Notes: generated from the letters alone by a model not told the origin. A DNA stretch of 60,000 bases from Hydractinia symbiolongicarpus (GCF_029227915.1 NC_079889.1:7690001-7750000), one strand, 5' to 3'; counted from the stretch's first letter, positions 39,111 to 50,320 are shown. Numbers and translations are program-made.

Positions 39111-40509
39111 ACTAGTTCACGAAATAGAAGGTATGAATTTCTTTATTATCTTTTATGAATAATTCAACTTGTTTGGTTGTGTGTTGTTTTTTTTACATTC
39201 TTACCAATTGCAACAAGTTACGCTTGGTATAAGCTGCACAAAATTTGAATTCTTAATTTTGAGCTTACAAAAGAGGAGCAGCCTGGTGTGTGTTTCAATG
39301 TGCTCAAATGTTACTTGGTGATGGTGCACAGTGCCCTGTGTAAGCGTTCTTAAAATAAGTGTCACAGAGGTTTCTGATACTTAATTTGTTTAAAAATTTA
39401 TTTGAGAAACATGCACTCAGAAATAAATGCAACAAATTTTATATTTTTTTTATGTTAATAACCTTTTGATTTTGATATATTTATTGAAAAATAAAAATAA
39501 AACTTAAAACACATACTGAATTGTTATCTAAAACCTTTCCTTCAAGCTAAAACCAACTATGCTGCGTTATTTTAATTTTCGCATAATATATTCAACTGCA
39601 AAAAATTAAAAAATATGTCGAGTATCACTATCCACTATCGTAAAACAAGCTTTAGTACAATAGAATCAAAACTGTTATGTCTCCCTCTTTCCTTTTTTCC
39701 ACCAATCTGAAGTAATAATTTCTCTGCAGTACGTAAGTTTCGATATTTTTAAGAGTTAAATATAATAAATATTGTTTTGTTTTAAGTGCAGTGAGTAATT
39801 TTATTAAACTTGCAAAAGTTATTAATACATATTTTCGAGCTAGATGTGACAAAAAATCTTGGGATCATAATAAATCAAATTCGGTTTTCATATACGCAAA
39901 ATTGTAATTATAATTTATTTAGGGGGCGTTCTTTGGATAATATCACAACTTTATTGCGCGTAAATATAACAGCCTCGGGCGTTAGTTTAAATTATCAGCC
40001 CTGTGTTTTTGTTGCGTTCCAAAAATGCGGGTCGATAATAGATTTACAGCCGGCTTTCAGGGTTGTAATGTTGTTATCGGCCCGCAAGCTACAATAAAAT
40101 GCCTTCTGTTTTATTCAAGACAAAAAACAAAACAAAAGAATCTGGGGAGAAACAACATTAGCAGCAAAGTGGCACAGGATCAGGACAAGAAAAAATAATT
40201 TGATTTTGGTGTGTTGAAGATGTTGAAGATGTTGAAATATGTTATAATAGTAATAGTATTAATTTTTCGGTCAATATTTTTATTTACTTCGCCCTTGGAG
40301 TGAAATTTTCAGCCCTCCACTCTCATTTACACCCTCTGCTTCGCATTGAGCGTAATGATACTGTAGGGCTACAAATTTCAGTCCGCGGGCGGTAGATAAA
40401 AATATTGCCCTCATGGAATGCTATTGTTAAGTTCTCACAATATAGGTAAACAAACTATAGTTAAATTAAAACCTGTCTCCGATAATTTGATTTATCAGTG
40501 TACCTGAAT
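39111..40509. other. intergenic DNA with a small foldback
   Basis: No gene is supported; the frames at 39652-40097 are overlapping or low complexity. Confidence 0.35.
40248..40430. mobile_element. small foldback MITE
   Basis: The left half, containing CAATATTTTTAT(T)TA then CGCCC and TTTCAGCCCT, is the diverged reverse complement of the right half (AGGGCTACAAATTTCAG, GGGCGG, TAGATAAAAATATTG). About 180 bp, no gene, about 80 bp outside the Polinton. Confidence 0.5.
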
Positions 40510-40697
40510 AGTAGATATAGTAAAACGTATGTTCTAGCGCAGTCGACGGACGACAAGGGAAATTCCCCGAAATCCCAATTCCGGCAATTCCGATAAAATC
40601 TCGAGCATGTGAAATAGCGACTGGCGGGAATAATGCTGACATTAACAAAATCCTACGCATGCGCAATCGAGTACGGGAATTTCCCATACTCAAACTA
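40510..40697 (+). repeat. left terminal inverted repeat of the Polinton
   Basis: Matches the reverse complement of 58343-58556 with substitutions and small indels. Shared blocks include GTATGTTCTAGCGCAG, GACAAGGGAAAT, GCGGGAATAATGCTGACAT and GCATGCGCAATC. Confidence 0.9.
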
Positions 40698-40746
40698 CGA
40701 CCGCGCTAGAAATTTTGCTGATTGAATTCAGAAAAATCTGTAATAA

Positions 40747-43700
40747 ATGAATGATTACACTGTGAAACAGTTACACGCTATTGCGAAAACCCGTGGACTT
40801 ATCCGCTATTCCAAGCTACGCAAAGCCGACCTTGTTGCTTTATTGGAGGCACCTCCACGACCTGTTCCTGCTCCAGAACCAAGGCCACAAACATTCAAAC
40901 CAGATGCCTTGGATATATTCGAGCGTCAAGAGATGGCAAAAACCCGTCCTGTTAAGAGTAAGATTGAGCCTCAGCTCCCCGCAATTGACGACATGAATGC
41001 TTTTGAACGACAAAAGATGGCGAGGAGTCGTCAAAAGTGGTAAAGATTAAGCTGCGAGAGTGGTCAGACTGGCTTTTGAAGCATGTGCCGGAGGGTATTA
41101 GAAAGCCGGTGCAAAGTATATATGCATCAGCAAAAAATCGCATCTTTCCTCTTTATGATGGAGTCCGGAAGACCCTGACGGGTGAAGTTGAAGAAGAGGC
41201 GCAAGAAAGCACCGAACCAACTGAACAAGAGGTGCAAGAAGACTTCACGCTCCAGGAACATAAGCATGCTCACCATAGAACCTTCCGAAGTTTCTGCATC
41301 CCTGGCATAGACGGCACGGACGTCGATGGATACTTGGGGACGGTGCGATCACACGTGAAAACCCTGATCGAGAACCACGTTAAAGACATGGGGTCTGCTA
41401 AGGTGCAGTGTTCCCTCTGAATTTCCTGGAAGAAGCCAGTGGAGGGTACCAGCGAGTTCATCGAGGTGGATAAGGTCTTCCACAGCAACATGACACCGTT
41501 CTTCCAGGGTGGCGACGTGGACGAGGTGCTGGATACGATGTTTGACTAAGTCAGGACGCATGTAGAGAATTCCGCGCTGCCCAAAAGCTGCTTTAGCATC
41601 GGCCGCATCCTACACCTCGACGTGGACTTCCACAAGCTCAAGCTGACAAGAGGCTCCTCGTATATCGAAGCACCCAAGTGAATAGCCACCAAAAAGGCCA
41701 TCATTAACCCCACGAACAAGAATTAGGAGTGCTTCAAGTGAAGCATTATCGCTGCTCTGCATCATCAGGATATAGCTAGGGATCCACAGAAAATCAGCAA
41801 GCTGAGACCTTACATGGAACAGTACAACTGGCAGGACATCGAGTTCCCCACAAGCATCAAGGACATCTCCAAGTCTGAGAAGAACAACCCCGATATCCAG
41901 GTGAACGTCTTGTACGTGACTGGGAAGACGATCAATATGCTTCGTCGATCGACGCACAACGGACGCGAGAAACAGGTTAATCTGCTACTCCTCACGGACG
42001 ACAAAAAGACTCACTATACAGCAGTCAAAAATCTCTCACGGCTCCTGGGTATAGGACATCGAAGAATACGGCAAAAATGCACTTCTGTCTGAACTGCTTG
42101 CAAGCTTTTCCAACGATCGAATCGCGAGACAAGCACTGTACCTACTGTAGGGAAAACAAAGCGGTCAAGATTACGATGCCAACCGAAAAGGAAAAGTGGC
42201 TCTACTACAAAGATGGTCAGCAGCAGTTCAAAGTACCCTTCGCCATCTATGCAGACTTCGAGAGCCTGTTGATCTCAATGAAAGAGAATGCGAGGGAGAC
42301 CAAGACGAAAAAGCTAAACAAGCACGTACCATGCGGCTGGTGCACATATAGTACCTTTGCCTACGAGCTCGTGCCAAACCCACTGACAGTCTACAGGGGT
42401 GAGGACTGCGTGAAGAAGTTCGTCGACCACCCAGAGGATGAGGTAGAGCGACTCTACAGCACCTACCCTCAACAAGACATGTTACCACTAACAGAGGTGT
42501 AAAAAAGGGAGCGGGAATTCGTCACGACTTGTCACATCTGCATGAAACCCTTTGACAACGTCCCGAAGAACCGCAAAGTGAGGGATCATTGTCATTACAC
42601 GGGGTTATACAGAGGCGCCGCGCACAACACCTGCAACCTCAAGTTTAGAATCCCTAGCCACGTGCCCGTGATCTTACACAACCTATCAGGGTACGACGCC
42701 CACTTGTTCATCCGAGAACTCAGAGAGAAGTACAACACCCAGGATATTGGCTGCATCGCAGAAAACACCGAAAAGTACATCACCTTCAACGTTAAAATCA
42801 AGGTGTCCCTTGGAGGCATGGGGCACGGTGATGGTGAGGCGTACAAGAGCAAAGAGATTAGGTTCATCGACAGTTGTCGCTTCATGGCATCCTCGTTAGA
42901 CAAATTGGCAAGCAACCTTATTGGCGCAAACACCACAGAAATGAAATGTCAGCAGTGCGCAGATACATGTCTGGAATTTCAAATCATCGACGCCGAGTAT
43001 GTGGCAAGCTTTTGGTGTAAAAATTGCGACTCTAATACCACGAAGCAGCTAGACATGGAGCAGGTGAAGGCAAACGTACCATCCATGGCCAAATTCATTG
43101 ACAAAGATGATGTCTTCAGGCTGATGCTTCGAAAGGGTGTCTACACCTACGAGTACATGAATGGCTGGCAGCGATTCGAGGAGACGGAGCTACCTCCCAA
43201 GGAAGCCTTCTACAGCAAACTGAACATGAAGAGAATCAGCGAAAATGACAACAAGCATGCTCAAAAGAACTGGAATTTCATCACTCCGAAGGGCTCCTAG
43301 ACTACCATAGGTGACCAGCACGATATGTACCTCACCACAGACGTCTTGCTACTAGCCGATATCTTCCAGAGGTTTCGAGGAGTGTGCCTGGATAACTACA
43401 AGCTCGACCCAGCCCAATTCTACAGTGCACCTGGTCTTGCTTGTAAAGCAGCACTCAAGTACACAGAGATCAAGCTGGAGTTCCTCACGGACCCCGACAT
43501 GCTCCTGCTGTTTGAAAGAGGTATCCGAGGTGGTATTACTCAAGCTGTGCACAGATATGCCAAAGCCAACAACAAGTACATGGGGAACCAATACGATCCC
43601 AATGAGGAGTCGTCATACTTGCAGTATCTCGATGCCAACAACCTCTACGGCTAGGCCATGCGTCAAGACCTACCCCCGCACGGGTTCAAGTGGGTGTCGA

Positions 43701-44849
43701 ACGTTGAGAACTTTACCCAGAAGCGCATCAGCAAGCTCGTCGCTGACAACAAGCACGGATACATCTTGGAAGTTGATATCAATTATCCATAGAGTCTGCT
43801 CGACAAGCACAACGAGTTACCCTTCCTACCGGAGCGCAAGATGGTTCACATGGTCAAGAAATTCATACCAAGTTTGGAACACAAGCGGAGGTACGTGGTG
43901 CACATCAGAGCCCTTCACGAGGCCCTGAAACACGGGCGCGAGCTCAAAAAGGTATACAGAGTCATCCAGTTTAACCAGAAGCATTGGCTGAGAGACAACA
44001 TCGACCACAACACGAGGCTTAGAACGGCCGCCAAAATGAGTTCGAGAAGGACTTTTACAAGCTTATGAACCCCTCTGTATTCGGCAAGACCATGGAGAAC
44101 CTGAGGAACCACCGCAACATCCAGTTGGTCACCAACGAGGAGAAGTACACGAAGCTCGTCATGAAGCCGAACTTCAAGGGCGGAAACTATTTCAGCAGCC
44201 ATCTCATGGGCGTGGAAATGAGGTCAAGATGAAGAAGCCGGTGTATATTGGCCAAGCTATTTTAGACGTGTCGAAAATCGTGATGTGCGAGTTCCACTAC
44301 GACTACATGCAGCCCAAGTATGTTAGCAAGTTGCCGGTCTGCTATATGGGCACGGACTCTTTCGTGTACCACATCAGAACGGAGGACTTTTACCGCGACA
44401 TTGCTGATGATGTCGAGGCACGTTTCGATACGAATGCTTACAATAAGGATGACAACAGACCTCTCTCTATCGGTAAAAACAAAAAAGGTGGTAGGTCTCA
44501 TGAAGGACGCGCTAAGCGGAAAAATCATGACAGAGTTCATCACCCTGAGAGAAACCTCTATGCCTACAAGAGTCTCACGAAGGAGGGCGGCGATTGCAAG
44601 GCGAAAGGTGTGAAGAAATTTGTCACGGCCCAATCCATCACCTTCGAGGACTACCAGCGCTGTCTTGAGGATGGCGTTGACATATACAAACGCCAGGTGC
44701 TGATCCAGAACAGGAGACATCAAATCTACACGCAGGAAGTGAACAAGCTGGCACTCAATAGGGCAGACGACAAACGGATCGTGCAAGCGGACCAGATATC
44801 AACGCTCGCCAGAGGTCATTATCGCTTAGCGGCTAAGGAGAGCAAATAA
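40747..44849 (+). pseudogene. protein-primed DNA polymerase B, multiply broken
   Basis: About 1370 codons in pieces. An N-terminal SAP/HeH-like helix pair (VKQLHAIAKTRG... KADLVALLE) lies in 40747-41043, followed by a frame change at 41037. A C2H2-like cysteine pair and Exo I (FAIYADFESL) lie in 42077-42502. A DHCHYTGLYRGAAHNTCN zinc/HNH-like segment and Exo II (HNLSGYDAHLF) follow in 42542-43300, then Exo III ([13 protein letters not shown]) and motif A (LDANNLYG) in 43325-43654. Motif B (MNPSVFGKTMEN) is near 44065-44100 and motif C near 44343. Motif C reads YMGTDS where the family has YMDTDS, a loss of a metal-binding Asp. Stops or frame changes occur near 41037, 41418, 41547, between 41547 and 42076 (several), and at 42500, 43298, 43652, 43790, 44066 and 44490-44553. 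The enzyme would have replicated the element from a terminal protein primer. Confidence 0.9.
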
Positions 44850-45462
44850 ATGGACGTTGTGTTACTAATCGCCGTGCTACTACCAAATGTCTTGATCCTT
44901 GCTTACTTACTTCGTTATCGACGTGTAATAAACATGGTTCGAGATATTGCAGAGATGAAGTCGACACACCAGAGGCCCTTGAGCAAAAATCAGACGTTGA
45001 TAAACGTCAAGCTTTGAAAGATGCACGCAAGGGTAAGCAGCACTTGCTGCCGAAGAAATGCACGGAGAGCTATATTGACAAAGCAACGGACGAGGTGATC
45101 GACAAGATACATACCGAGTACGTTCAACGTGAGCTCCAGGAAAAGGATGAGAAGACGGCCAAGGCACTCTCCTGTCACGCCATTAGCATGTATACTAAGG
45201 CTATCGCAACGTGGTGCCTCTCGATAGTGCCGATAAGCTCAGCCAAGACCTGGAAGAGGACCCCATTATCAGGGACAGTATGGCTGACTTGGGTATCCTC
45301 GTGTACTCGGCAGTTGGAAAGTTTCTCACGCCTTTTTTAATCGCTGCGCATACTGTAAACCACTGCCAACTCTCCATGTCCAAGGTAGTTAAAGAGAAGG
45401 TTGATGAAGAGCAAGAAAAGAATGGGAAACAGTCAATCAAAGATACGCATGAGCAATCGTGA
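44850..45462 (+). pseudogene. small membrane protein of the Polinton, frameshifted
   Basis: The ATG follows the polymerase stop directly (AAATAAATG). The first 55-codon frame (44850-45017) opens with one hydrophobic helix (VVLLIAVLLPNVLILAYLL). From about 44950 the protein-like reading moves to another frame (DEVDTPEALEQ... to TKAIATW), and near 45205 it moves again to the frame of 45211-45462 (VPLDSADKLSQDLEEDP, with a second hydrophobic stretch LGILVYSAVGKFLTPFLI). I infer one gene of about 200 codons with two frameshifts. The function is unknown; a virion membrane or morphogenesis role is a guess. Confidence 0.5.
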
Positions 45463-45679
45463 AATAGTTGATACATCAAACAATAAGGTCATGTGCAAAC
45501 GCAGAGTACGAGAGCGGTATACGGACTGGTGTGGTGTTTACAGAGACTCTTGCGCACGCGGTCTAGTGATTGTGACACCAGCGGCTGATCGATTTCCACC
45601 ACAAGCATGTAATTTAGTGAGGGCTACGCATAAGAACACGATCAGGTACTCTGGTAGAGAAGGTTTGAGGGCCACCTAG
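45449..45679 (+). CDS. small hypothetical Polinton protein
   Basis: A 76-residue frame overlapping the end of the preceding gene by 14 bases. It is basic, with four cysteines (CKRR, DWCGVYRDSC, ACN), and has no recognised domain. The start ATG at 45449 fits the overlapping style of the element, but the frame could be fortuitous. Confidence 0.4.
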   Translation: MSNREIVDTSNNKVMCKRRVRERYTDWCGVYRDSCARGLVIVTPAADRFPPQACNLVRATHKNTIRYSGREGLRAT

Positions 45680-45713
45680 AGTGATTTATTACAAGTCTTA
45701 CGGCTTATAACAA

Positions 45714-46071
45714 ATGAGTGAACAACAGTCGCAAGAAGAAAGAGTCATAACAAAGCCAGTAAAGCATCCGGGAGCGGCACTGATGAAGAAGAGGAAGATC
45801 TCTGAAGCAAAAAGAGGGTGCTGTAGAATCTACAGTCAAAGCCTCTCCTGATGTGAGTTCTGGATCAAGTTCCGTACAGACAGGCTCTGTATAGATTGGT
45901 GGAGGCCTGGTCATACTTGCCTGCGTAACAGCAGGTGTCTACTACATTACACGTAAGCAGTCCGCAGCGGCTCAGCAGCCTGCAGAGATCCCACGTGCAC
46001 CAACGGCTCCGCAAGAGCAGCAAAAAACTATCCTACTGAAATCCCAGATTGACTTTTTCAGGATGAAATAA
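45714..46071 (+). pseudogene. single-pass membrane protein of the Polinton, broken
   Basis: ATG at 45714 after ATAACAA. The N-terminal basic part (KPVKHPGAALMKKRKIS) runs into a frameshift at an A-run near 45810. A second frame then reads a Ser-rich segment, an in-frame TAG near 45893 and a clear membrane helix (GGGLVILACVTAGVYYI), then a Pro/Ala/Gln-rich tail to the TAA at 46069-46071. No family is recognised. Small membrane proteins are common in Polintons and related adintoviruses. Confidence 0.5.
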
Positions 46072-46084
46072 CCTATAATAAAAC

Positions 46085-46321
46085 ATGAGTTCTAATGTGA
46101 CCCCTCAGCAGAAGGAGATTATAGACATGGTATATGAAACGGTCGTGGACTTAGGCTTTACTTTCGCTTACGCCATGGCAGGGATCTCGAGCCCCAGCAC
46201 CAAGATGGATACTAATGATGTGATGAAAATGGTGGTATACTTCACAGCAGGTAGAGGTTCAAGAGAGATGGCGGTAGCAAAAAACTGGATCCCTGCATCT
46301 TATGTTCCAAAACCTAAGTAA
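46085..46321 (+). CDS. small conserved-looking Polinton protein, intact
   Basis: A 78-residue frame starting in the context ATAAAACATG, 14 bases after the previous stop. It is intact, has no Cys, and has a moderately hydrophobic stretch (VVDLGFTFAYAMAG) in the first half and a Pro/Lys C-terminus. It sits between the membrane-protein gene and the ATPase. Function unknown. The uninterrupted frame in an otherwise decayed element may simply reflect its short length. Confidence 0.55.
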   Translation: MSSNVTPQQKEIIDMVYETVVDLGFTFAYAMAGISSPSTKMDTNDVMKMVVYFTAGRGSREMAVAKNWIPASYVPKPK

Positions 46322-46829
46322 GCGCCCTACAAGGTTCGTGTGTACCCCAGGCACACATGAAGATGGAATAAATGTCTCTTGGCATTGTCAAGGAGCCGCA
46401 TACTGCGATCTTCACGGAACCTACAAGGTGTGGTAAAGCTCAGCGTGTATTGGATCTGCTTGAGAATGAATATAAACACCATTTCTGCAACATTGTCATA
46501 CTCTGCGCTACCCTCCGATGGGATAGGACGTACATCGAAAAAGCCTCGCTGTGGACCGATGACTATGTGTTCCTCATAAATCCTGGAGATTTACTCCTGG
46601 AGTTGGTAGAAAAATTGTCAGGCTTGCTGGCATGTGAGAAGACACTCTTTATTGTCAACGATATGATCGCGGACGAAAGCCTCGATAAACGTCTTCAGCC
46701 TCTCTTGGAGCTCGCAATTTCAGGGAGACACTGAAGACATTCGGTGTGGTTACTGACTCAATCGTATACAGCGTTACCGAAGAACCTCCGTCGACAGAAA
46801 AAACAAATTTTTGCATGGTATCCCACGAA

Positions 46830-48656
46830 AACCTTTCTTGTCTGATAAAGGACCATCGACCCAAATTATAACACTGATAGAAAAAGAAGAAATCATATCG
46901 GATGATGAAAAGGTTGCAAACATTTTCAACACTTTCTTCACGAATATTGTAAAAAATCTGGATCTTACAATATCTGACACAATCCTTGTAATTTGCTCAA
47001 ACGTAGATGACCCTGTTTTGAAGGCTATTAAACGATATGAAAACCATCCAAGTATACTGAATATAAAAAAAAACATTGGTGATTACAATCCTGGTTTTTT
47101 CTTCAATCATGTAGAAAAAGCTGAAATCAGGAGAGAGATACGAAATTTGAATATTCATAAGGCATGCCAAGAAACCGATATACCAACAAAAATAATTAAG
47201 GAAAACGAAGATCAGTATTTAGAAATTTTACATTTCTCTGTTAACTCTGCAATTGATCTGTGTAAATACCCAGAATTTTTGAAAAGGGCAGATGTGACAC
47301 CACTTTTAAAAGAAAAGACAGATCTGACAAATCAAACTACAGACCTATAAGCATTCTTAGTAACCTTTCAAAAATCTTTGAGAGATGTCTGTATCGTCAG
47401 ATTGAAGATTATTTTAACCGATACTTAAGTAAGTTTCAGTGTGGATTTAGGAAAGGCTACAGTGCTCAGCACTGTCTCACTGTTATGCTTGAAAAATGGA
47501 AAAAGTCTGTTGATGAAGGTAAAGCATGTGGACCCCTTCTGACTGATTTATCTAAAGCATTTGACTGTCTCCTACATGATTTACTGATCGCAAAACTTCA
47601 TGCATATGGATTTGACATATATTCCCTACGCCTAATTATGAGTTATGTGAGTGGAAGATTTTAAAGAGTAAAGATAAAAAATTCGTATAGCTCATGGCTT
47701 GAGATATTGTTTGGCGCTCCGCAAGGATCTATTCTAGGCCCGTTACTTTTTAACATATTTATCTGCGATCTTTTCTCAGTTGAATTTGATTTTAATGACA
47801 TTGAATTTGCGAGCTATGCAGACGACACAACACCATATGTTATCGGTAATGACTCAAAGGAAATCGTTACTAAACTTCAAAACATGTCTGAAAAAGTGTT
47901 TACATGGTTTGACAGTAATGCAATGAAAGCAAATGATGACAATTGTCATTTGCTTTTAAGCGATAATGAAATATTAAATACACAGATAGGCAACTCAGTA
48001 ATAAAAGGCAGCACTCATAGACGCTTACTTGGAGTCATTATCGATAACAAACTTAAATTTGATCTGCATGTGTCTAAACTCTGTGCAAAAGCGAGTCAGA
48101 AACTAAATGCGCTTACAAGGATGACATCTTTTATGAACTTTAATAAGAAGAAACTATTAATGAATTCCTTCGTAATTTCGCAATTCAATTACTGCCCTCT
48201 AGTTTGGATGTTTCACAACAGAGCTCTAAACAATCGTATTAATCGAATACATGAAAAAGCACTGCGGATAGTCTATAGCGACAGTTCTTCTTCCTTCGCA
48301 GACCTCCTTCATAAGGACAGCTCTGTTGCGGTACACCAACGAAACCTACAATCTCTTGCAACTTAGATGTACAAAATAAAAAACGACATTGCTCCAGAAA
48401 TAATGCAAGATATTTTTCCTGTTTATAATCCAAAATACAATCTAAGAAATATTTGAGAATTTACTGGCCGTAATGCTAAATCATTTTACTATGGTACAGA
48501 AACTTTATCCTTCATCGGTTACAAAATCTGGCAACAAATTCCGGTAAGAATCAAAGAAATGTCATCCTGGCAATCCTTTAAATCCCAAATTAAAAATTGG
48601 GTACCAAACTGCTCCTGCAGACTATGTAAAAAATACATCCCACAAATTGGTTTTAT
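46830..48656 (+). pseudogene. reverse transcriptase of a CR1/Jockey-like LINE
   Basis: Fragments in two frames. The first (to 47350) holds a DIPTKIIKEN-type fingers region. Then come RPISILSNLSKIFE, FRKGYSAQHCL, motif A LLTDLSKAFDCLLHDLL, motif B GAPQGSILGPLLFN and motif C SYADDTTPY, followed by a GVIIDNKLKFDLHV thumb region and an FNYCPLVWMFHNR C-terminal region. Frame change near 47338, TAA near 47662, TAG at 48364 and another stop near 48453. No endonuclease domain is present. The motif order and wording are typical of CR1/Jockey-clade elements; the clade is tentative. Confidence 0.8.
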
Positions 48657-48880
48657 ATGACTCGCGGATGTACTCTCGCTAATTTCATATTTGCTTATAC
48701 ACTCACTTAATTTATACAACCACAAATGTTAAAAAATTGTATATATCTAAAAATATTTTATGCCTTATATTTATACTGTATATTTTAAAATCTTTCTTTT
48801 CAAGTTGACATTAACTAGCTTTTATTGGCTATATATGTATTTATACTTAGTTAACTATAAATAAATGAATAATAATAAAT
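46830..48880 (+). mobile_element. 5'-truncated non-LTR retrotransposon inside the ATPase
   Basis: Begins directly after ACGAA (46825-46829) and ends with an AATAATAATAAAT tail before a second ACGAA (48881-48885), giving a 5-bp target duplication. It carries only the reverse-transcriptase half of ORF2. About 2.05 kb, too short for a complete LINE, so it arrived truncated at its 5' end. Confidence 0.85.
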
Positions 48881-49039
48881 ACGAACGGAGCGACATGAAG
48901 CTAATTGACGCTAACTAACATGATCAACGACTGGGAGTCGATCAAGACCCAGTTGAAAAAGTCTAAGCATGCTTGCCTTTGGATTAGTCTGGAGAACCCT
49001 AGGACTTGGAAAATTTTGGAGTAGCAACGAAGGGGTAGG

Positions 49040-49228
49040 GTGCAAGCCATCCAGAGACACGTGCCTGGCAAGTATAAAATGCGACTGGGTGACGCTATTA
49101 CTAGCCTTGATGATGTACTCAGATCTGAGTATATCCACCCAAACATGATTTTACTGACGGAAGCCGGCCTTTATTGCTTCATCCTGAGGTGCGGCAGGCA
49201 TAGTCTGGCTGGCGCTATCGCTCGTTGA
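49040..49228 (+). pseudogene. Bro-N domain remnant
   Basis: The end of this 62-residue frame (ILLTEAGLYCFILRCGRHSL) matches the conserved hydrophobic end of the Bro-N domain seen again in the gene at 50359 (VLLIEAGLYCLLLRCHKRE). The N-terminal half is unlike it. It probably is a leftover from the duplication that made the Bro genes here. Confidence 0.5.
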
Positions 49229-49247
49229 GCTCCAAGGTTACAAGAAA

Positions 49248-50069
49248 ATGGATCTCACCCTGTTTAATGCCATGCCTGCTAGAGCCATCGAGACCCTGTT
49301 AGACAGCTGGGGTCAGCCCCTGTTCAGAAGAGCCCACCTGGGGAGGTTTCTGGGGATCTCTGATATAAGGGCAACATACAGAGACGTGAAAACCACACCT
49401 CGCAGTAATATCACGGGGCATGCGTCTGACGCATGCCCCAAGGAAGTCCATGGAGACGACGATTTTGTGACATTAGATGACGCCATGGAGATTGTGCACC
49501 GTTCTAGAAAACCTAAGGCCGTTGAGGTTATGAAGTGGCTTGCGAAAAAAGGTATTGAAAAATTACAGGATGAGGTCAAGCAAAGGGACGTGCCCATCGA
49601 AGAGCAGCGTCAAGCCCTGGCACACCTTAATGATGATCTAGAAGAGAAAGATAAACAGCTAATGGTGTTGGAAGATGAAGTTGAGAAAAAAGATAGACAG
49701 CTCGAAGTACAAAGCTTGGAAAATGCAAGGCTTCGAGAAATGTTTGTACCACATGCTCAAAATCCAGGGAAGGACAATACGATTATGATATATCGTAAAC
49801 ATACGACGGCTGACGAGGAAGAGTACCACCATCTTCCATACTATTGTGCAAGTGCTCAAAGGTGCTCCATTCCCACCAAAAGGAGATGGTTCAAAGATCA
49901 ATTTCCTGAGTCGGAAGAGATTGTGGTGATCGACAACGCCAATAATGTTCATGCTTTCAATAGATTCAAAGATAAAGGGCACGTAACACGGAAAGTATGT
50001 CACTTCAAGCTGATCGACCTTACTCGTGATGACTTATACGACTTAGGTGTTCCAACACTAGAAGACTAG
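49248..50069 (+). CDS. Bro/MSV199-like protein with coiled coil
   Basis: An intact 273-residue frame. The first about 100 residues resemble the MSV199/Bro-like DNA-binding domains of large DNA viruses (FLGISDIRATYRDVK; DDFVTLDDAMEIVHRSRKPKAVEVMKWLAKKG). Then comes a long Glu/Lys/Gln-rich coiled coil (about 105-165). The C-terminal part from about 175 (NTIMIYRK... CSIPTKRRWF... NNVHAFNRFKDKG) resembles the DUF3627-type domain paired with such proteins. Family assignment is from memory. A 25-base near-perfect palindrome (49415-49439) lies in frame and encodes GHASDACP. The role is unknown; such proteins often bind nucleic acid and modulate host or viral transcription. Confidence 0.6.
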   Translation: MDLTLFNAMPARAIETLLDSWGQPLFRRAHLGRFLGISDIRATYRDVKTTPRSNITGHASDACPKEVHGDDDFVTLDDAMEIVHRSRKPKAVEVMKWLAKKGIEKLQDEVKQRDVPIEEQRQALAHLNDDLEEKDKQLMVLEDEVEKKDRQLEVQSLENARLREMFVPHAQNPGKDNTIMIYRKHTTADEEEYHHLPYYCASAQRCSIPTKRRWFKDQFPESEEIVVIDNANNVHAFNRFKDKGHVTRKVCHFKLIDLTRDDLYDLGVPTLED

Positions 50070-50189
50070 GGCGTAAGCATGTTTTGTGGTTTATCGAAGC
50101 CACAAAAACTACGGCTATAAGTATCAACTGAGCAAGTCCCCCGCTGCGGGCGAACCGGTTAAATGGCCATCCTAATCGAGAAATTTACC

Positions 50190-50320
50190 ATTGTTTTACA
50201 TGCTCCGGAGGTACTTCAACATCCTCGGGTATTAGCATGAGTTCTTCAGAGACAAAGCTTCTCTCTGGCCCGCTATCAAGATAGTACAACAACCAACTAC
50301 CAGTCACGACACGATCTTAT
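50190..50320 (-). pseudogene. duplicated 3' end of the integrase gene
   Basis: This stretch matches 51236-51370 closely: ACATGCTCCGGAGGT(A/G)CTTC, then AAGCTTCTCTCTGGCCCGC, then AGATAGTACAACAACC. In the second copy it encodes the C-terminus of the integrase, so this is a detached extra copy left by a segmental duplication of about 1.05 kb. Confidence 0.8.

Larger units (their letters stand above)
46372..49023 (+). pseudogene. packaging ATPase (FtsK/HerA type), split by a retrotransposon
   Basis: The 5' part, 46372-46734, has a P-loop-like EPTRCGKAQRVLDLL, where the family has G-P-T-x-x-G-K-T/S, and a Walker B-like FIVNDMIAD followed by DKRLQPLLELAISGRH. A TGA (46732-46734) follows, then recognisable ATPase sequence (VWLLTQSY) continues to 46829. 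There a non-LTR retrotransposon is inserted in the same orientation. The 3' part resumes at 48881 (ERSDMKLIDAN), changes frame near 48915 and ends with KSKHACLWISLENPR near 49010. The protein would have pumped DNA into capsids. The P-loop Thr/Ser to Ala change, the stop, the insertion and the frameshift each suggest inactivity. Confidence 0.8.

Noticed and set aside
42228-42488. Antisense open frames across the polymerase, ATPase and capsid genes
   Set aside because: They are shadows of GC-richer coding sequence whose opposite frame shows clear family motifs.
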